From the NCBI RefSeq assembly GCF_025148285.1, contig NZ_CP102268.1, forward strand, positions 2,893,001 to 2,957,000: a stretch of 64,000 nucleotides of DNA, written 5' to 3'. The notes under the pieces are model-generated. The model was not told the DNA's origin, did not search any database, and saw only the letters and a program-made list of their open reading frames with translations. Of this stretch, positions 60,923 through 64,000 are shown one piece after another (within the stretch, counting starts at the first letter, position 1; each line of letters opens with the position of its first letter). The position numbers and the translations under genes are program-made. Origin of the DNA: Marvinbryantia formatexigens DSM 14469. Its GTDB lineage: Bacteria > Bacillota > Clostridia > Lachnospirales > Lachnospiraceae.

Positions 60923-62254
60923 ATGCTCACAGGGCTGAGTGTTTATAAAGTGATGTTTATGATACAGCTTCTGGCAGGCGAGGGGCTGTTTCTGGTACGC
61001 CTTTCGAGAAGAAAGGATTTTTATCTGCGCTGCAGTATTTTTGTGCTGGTGATGGTGCTGGCGGCGGCTGTATTTCCGGTGCCGTCAGACGGAGTCTGGT
61101 ATATGTCTTTCCTGTATCTCAGCCTGTTTGCGCTTACGCTGGCAGGTCTGGCATTCTGCTTTGAGGAGCCTTTCTGGAACCTGGTATTTTGCGGTATAGG
61201 CGGTTATACGGTGCAGCATCTGGGCTATCTCCTTTATATGAGCTTCATTGACGGCACCGGGCTGGGACGGATTTACGGAACGGTGATTAACCCGTACAGC
61301 ACCGGGGCGGTGGAGACGAACGACCTTGCCTTTCTGGAAATCGTATTTTATATTGACTTTTACTTTCTGGTGTATACCGGCGCTTTTGAAATATTTGACA
61401 GGCTGCTGCGCAAAAACCGCAATCTCTATCTGGGGCGTATTCATATGATTTTTCTTTCCGCGCTGCTGATAGGGGCGGATGTGGTTTTTAATATGATTAC
61501 CAATTATTATACGACGGACAACATTGTGTCGCTGCTGCTGGAGCGGGGATACAATATTGTTCTGTGCCTTCTGATTCTCGGACTTATGTATTTCCAGCTT
61601 TCTCAGCGGGAGATGCGCGATGAGCTGCGCGTAGTGCAGTATATACTGCAGCAGGGAAGGCAGCAGTATGATCTGGCAAAGAAATCGCGGGAGCTGGTGA
61701 ACATCAAATATCACGACCTGCGCCATCAGCAGGAACAGATGCGCCTGCGCGCAGCCAGCCGGGAGGAGCAGGACGAGCTGGAGAGTGTGCTTTCCGATTA
61801 TGATGTGCAGGTTTATACGGACTGCGGGACGCTGGATGTGATTCTGACAGAGAAAAATATGCTCTGCAAGGACAGGAAGATTCAGCTTTTATGTATGGCG
61901 GACGGGGCAGAACTGGATTTTGTAAAGCCGCATCACCTCTATGCGCTACTGGGAAACGCGCTGGACAATGCCATTGAGGCGGTGCAGAAGCTTCCGGAGG
62001 AGGAGCGGATCATCAGCGTTTATATCCGCCGCCAGGGAGCGCTGGTATATCTTCATGTGGAGAATCCCTGCGAGGGGACGGTTCCTCTGCGGGACGGGCT
62101 GCCGGTCACCACAAAGGATGACCACAACTATCACGGATACGGGATGCTCAGTATGAAAACCGTGGCGGAACAATATGGAGGCGCTCTTTCGGTTCAGACA
62201 GAAGAGGGGATTTTCAGTCTGGATGTGGTGCTGCAGGAGCAGGCGATGGAATAA
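60923..62254 (+). CDS. GHKL sensor histidine kinase (AgrC-like)
   Basis: The 443-residue protein has about six to seven membrane helices in the first 225 residues, a coiled linker (LQQGRQQYDLAKKSRELV), the phospho-acceptor His in IKYHDLRHQQEQM, and a GHKL ATPase with N box ALLGNALDNAIEAVQ and the G-box GYGMLSMKTVAEQYGG. The layout is that of AgrC-type peptide sensors. It follows the regulator gene by 3 bp. A triplicated 42-bp repeat begins inside its last codons. Confidence 0.93.
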   Translation: MLTGLSVYKVMFMIQLLAGEGLFLVRLSRRKDFYLRCSIFVLVMVLAAAVFPVPSDGVWYMSFLYLSLFALTLAGLAFCFEEPFWNLVFCGIGGYTVQHLGYLLYMSFIDGTGLGRIYGTVINPYSTGAVETNDLAFLEIVFYIDFYFLVYTGAFEIFDRLLRKNRNLYLGRIHMIFLSALLIGADVVFNMITNYYTTDNIVSLLLERGYNIVLCLLILGLMYFQLSQREMRDELRVVQYILQQGRQQYDLAKKSRELVNIKYHDLRHQQEQMRLRAASREEQDELESVLSDYDVQVYTDCGTLDVILTEKNMLCKDRKIQLLCMADGAELDFVKPHHLYALLGNALDNAIEAVQKLPEEERIISVYIRRQGALVYLHVENPCEGTVPLRDGLPVTTKDDHNYHGYGMLSMKTVAEQYGGALSVQTEEGIFSLDVVLQEQAME

Positions 62255-62354
62255 GAAGATTGCACTGCGATGCTGCAGGAGCAGGCGATGGAATAAGAGG
62301 ACTGCATTGTGGTGCTGCGGGAGCAGGCAATGGTATAAGAAAACCGTCCTGTGA
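62229..62354. repeat. Three 42-bp tandem units copied from the kinase gene end
   Basis: TGCTGCAGGAGCAGGCGATG begins units at 62229 and 62271; a third variant begins at 62313. The first unit encodes the kinase's last residues LQEQAME and includes its stop codon. Confidence 0.9.
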
Positions 62355-62386
62355 TACGGCGGGAGAGAAAGAGCAGGGAAGAATGG

Positions 62387-62417
62387 CGGGCGTGCGGTAA
62401 AGTACGCCCGTTTTTTT
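62387..62417 (+). terminator. Intrinsic terminator of the MFS-LytTR-GHKL operon
   Basis: CGGGCGT (62387-62393) pairs with ACGCCCG (62404-62410), followed by seven T residues. Confidence 0.85.
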
Positions 62418-62549
62418 GCAAAGTACGCCGGATTTCTCCTTTTTCTGGCAGAATGATTATAATAAAAATAACAAACGGAGAGCTGCCGGAGGGGCCCGCC
62501 GACAGCGCTGCCGAAAGCATAATGTTACATTTTAGAGGGAGGAACTGGC

Positions 62550-64000
62550 ATGAGTGAAAAGAAAACAAAAAAAGCGGGCAGACCGATTGCCCGTACTGCA
62601 GTCGGCTGTGTGCTGATGGCGGGGACGCTGGCGGCAATGGCGGTGGCAAACGCGATGATTCCGCCGAACATGAATGCAATTAACGGATTCTTCGGAGATG
62701 CGGGAACGACTGAGATTAAACTGCCCAAAACGTATAACGAAGGGCTTAATCTGAATTATAACGAGGCGGATTATACGGCGGACGAAATGAAAACGCTGGA
62801 GCAGGCGCTGAACGAGGAAATCGTGGAGGAAGGAACGGTTCTTTTAAAAAATGACGGCAATCTGATGCCGTTTGCGGCGGGAACCAGCTTCAGCTTTTTC
62901 GGGAAATCGTCGGTAAAGCTGATGGGAAATAACTGGTATGATCTGATGGCGCAGATGGGAATTCCGGCGGATCCGGGACTCAGGCTGGATTCGGCTTTCA
63001 CAGAAGAAGGGTTTCAGGTAAACGAAACTCTGTGGAAGTTTTATGACAGCGGCAATGGCAGCGGCTACGGTCTTGGTTCTGGCTCGCTCAATTACGGGGA
63101 CGGAGAGGACTTTTCCATCAATGAGTGTCCGCTGGAGGTGCTGGAGAGCGAAGCGGGGCTGCTGGAAAGCGCAGAGGGAACGGTTCCGGTGTTTGTATGG
63201 AGCCGCAAGGTCGGCGAGGGACGCGATATGCCGCGTTCCATGTATAACCACGCGGACAATCCGGAGGACCAGGCGAAGAGCTATCTGGAGCCGGACAGCA
63301 CAGAGCTGGAGATTCTGCAGTATCTGAATGACAATTTCGATGAGGTTGTCCTGCTGGTGAACGCTTCCGCTGCAATGGAGCTTGGATGGACAGAGCAGTT
63401 TCCGAGCATTAAATCCATTGTATACATTCCGAGCGTAGGAAATTACGGACTGAACGGTCTGGCGGACGTTTTCTCCGGAGCGGCGAACCCTTCCGGAAAA
63501 ACGGTCGATACCTTTGCGGCGGATGCATCCAGCGCTCCGGCGGCGCAGAATTACGGCGATTATCAGTATGTGGACGAGAACGGGGAAATGACGAAGTATA
63601 ACTACGTCAATTACCAGGAAGGCATTTACGTGGGCTACCGTTACTATGAGACGCGCTACGAGGATGTTGTTCTGGAGCAGGGGAATGCCGGAGACTACGA
63701 TTATGCGTCCGAGGTAATCTATCCGCTCGGCTACGGTCTCAGCTACACGAGCTTTGAACAGAGCAATTTCCGGACGTCCTGGGAGGGCGACATCTGCACG
63801 GTCACAGTGGATGTGAAAAACACCGGAGATACGGTGGGCAAAGATGTAGTACAGGTTTATGCACAGGCGCCGTATACCGATTATGATAAAGAGAATAACG
63901 TGGAAAAATCCTCCGTGGTGCTGGTTGGTTTTGGAAAGACCGGGGAGCTTGCGCCGGGCGCTTCCGAGACGGTTGCGGTTACGTTTGATAAGGAACAGCT
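62550..64000 (+). CDS. GH3 family beta-glucosidase-like enzyme, 3' end outside window
   Basis: ATG 62550 follows GAGGGAGG. The 483 residues visible have an N-terminal hydrophobic segment (ARTAVGCVLMAGTLAAMAVA), then the GH3 C-terminal (alpha/beta sandwich) domain: EEIVEEGTVLLKNDGNLMPF, FFGKSS, VVLLVNASAAMELGW, SGAANPSGKTVDTFA and YPLGYGLSYTSF, followed by a fibronectin-like domain starting TSWEGDICTVTVDVKNTGDT. In usual GH3 enzymes the TIM barrel comes first; here it must follow after the window edge, an inverted order known from some Ruminococcus enzymes. The catalytic nucleophile is therefore not visible. Confidence 0.88.
   Translation, partial: MSEKKTKKAGRPIARTAVGCVLMAGTLAAMAVANAMIPPNMNAINGFFGDAGTTEIKLPKTYNEGLNLNYNEADYTADEMKTLEQALNEEIVEEGTVLLKNDGNLMPFAAGTSFSFFGKSSVKLMGNNWYDLMAQMGIPADPGLRLDSAFTEEGFQVNETLWKFYDSGNGSGYGLGSGSLNYGDGEDFSINECPLEVLESEAGLLESAEGTVPVFVWSRKVGEGRDMPRSMYNHADNPEDQAKSYLEPDSTELEILQYLNDNFDEVVLLVNASAAMELGWTEQFPSIKSIVYIPSVGNYGLNGLADVFSGAANPSGKTVDTFAADASSAPAAQNYGDYQYVDENGEMTKYNYVNYQEGIYVGYRYYETRYEDVVLEQGNAGDYDYASEVIYPLGYGLSYTSFEQSNFRTSWEGDICTVTVDVKNTGDTVGKDVVQVYAQAPYTDYDKENNVEKSSVVLVGFGKTGELAPGASETVAVTFDKEQ

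Overview
The window looks like chromosomal DNA from a gut-type Firmicute of the class Clostridia, most likely family Lachnospiraceae. The evidence is strong AGGAGG-type ribosome binding sites, sigma-A promoters of the TTGACA-17-TATAAT kind, spoVG, a glgC/glgD pair, a DnaD/DnaI primosome pair, one long PurL-PurQ type FGAM synthase, PduL, GH51/GH43/GH3 plant-glycan enzymes and many Glu/Thr-rich surface proteins. Base composition is moderately GC-rich in genes and AT-rich in several intergenic stretches. No tRNA, rRNA, prophage or CRISPR array was seen.

Layout. 1-7.2 kb: the tail of a gene, a 1551-residue zinc-ribbon/membrane/C-type-lectin protein, and a secreted protein that combines three YARHG domains with an FMN-binding domain. 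7.4-9.7 kb (minus): a small Cys-rich protein, a LUD protein, a MerR regulator and a GOLPH3-like protein. 9.8-10.4 kb: a promoter-hairpins-terminator unit that may be a small RNA, repeats, and a frameshifted remnant. 10.5-23.0 kb (plus): argS; an envelope cluster (SH3/YARHG protein, membrane protein, amidase, CPBP protease, signal peptidase I, M18 aminopeptidase, PduL); then purL. 23.2-28.1 kb: an accessory-like stretch with a carbohydrate-binding protein, MarR-MATE, a DUF2316 protein, a degenerate REP-type transposase relative and many palindromic or tandem repeats. 28.1-36.2 kb: a two-component system and a MacB-type ABC exporter with two different adaptor proteins. 36.3-38.1 kb: a yybP-ykoY type (Mn2+) riboswitch ahead of an unknown 138-residue protein and YccF, then mscL. 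38.3-42.9 kb: an HTH-AAA-nuclease fusion followed by an Mre11/Rad50-like pair. 43.0-48.3 kb (minus): prs, dnaI, dnaD and murC, with a cluster of perfect DnaA boxes upstream of dnaD. 48.6-51.4 kb: glgC, glgD, spoVG. 51.5-55.2 kb: arabinan-degrading GH51 and GH43 genes with a divergent ArsR-type regulator. 55.3-58.5 kb: a ribbon-helix-helix protein, two cytosine-5 DNA methyltransferases and a Vsr-type endonuclease, with a 41/42-bp direct repeat on both sides of the methyltransferase block. 58.6-62.3 kb: an MFS exporter with a LytTR/GHKL two-component system. 62.6-64.0 kb: the start of a GH3 enzyme.

The most interesting points are the Mn-riboswitch/unknown-protein operon, the DnaA-box cluster in the dnaD promoter region, the REP-transposase-like gene inside 27-bp hairpin repeats together with a dispersed 44-bp palindromic family, the repeated finding of tandem duplications that start in the 3' end of a gene and copy its stop codon, the dual-methyltransferase/Vsr island with no visible restriction enzyme, and a possible extracellular flavoprotein.
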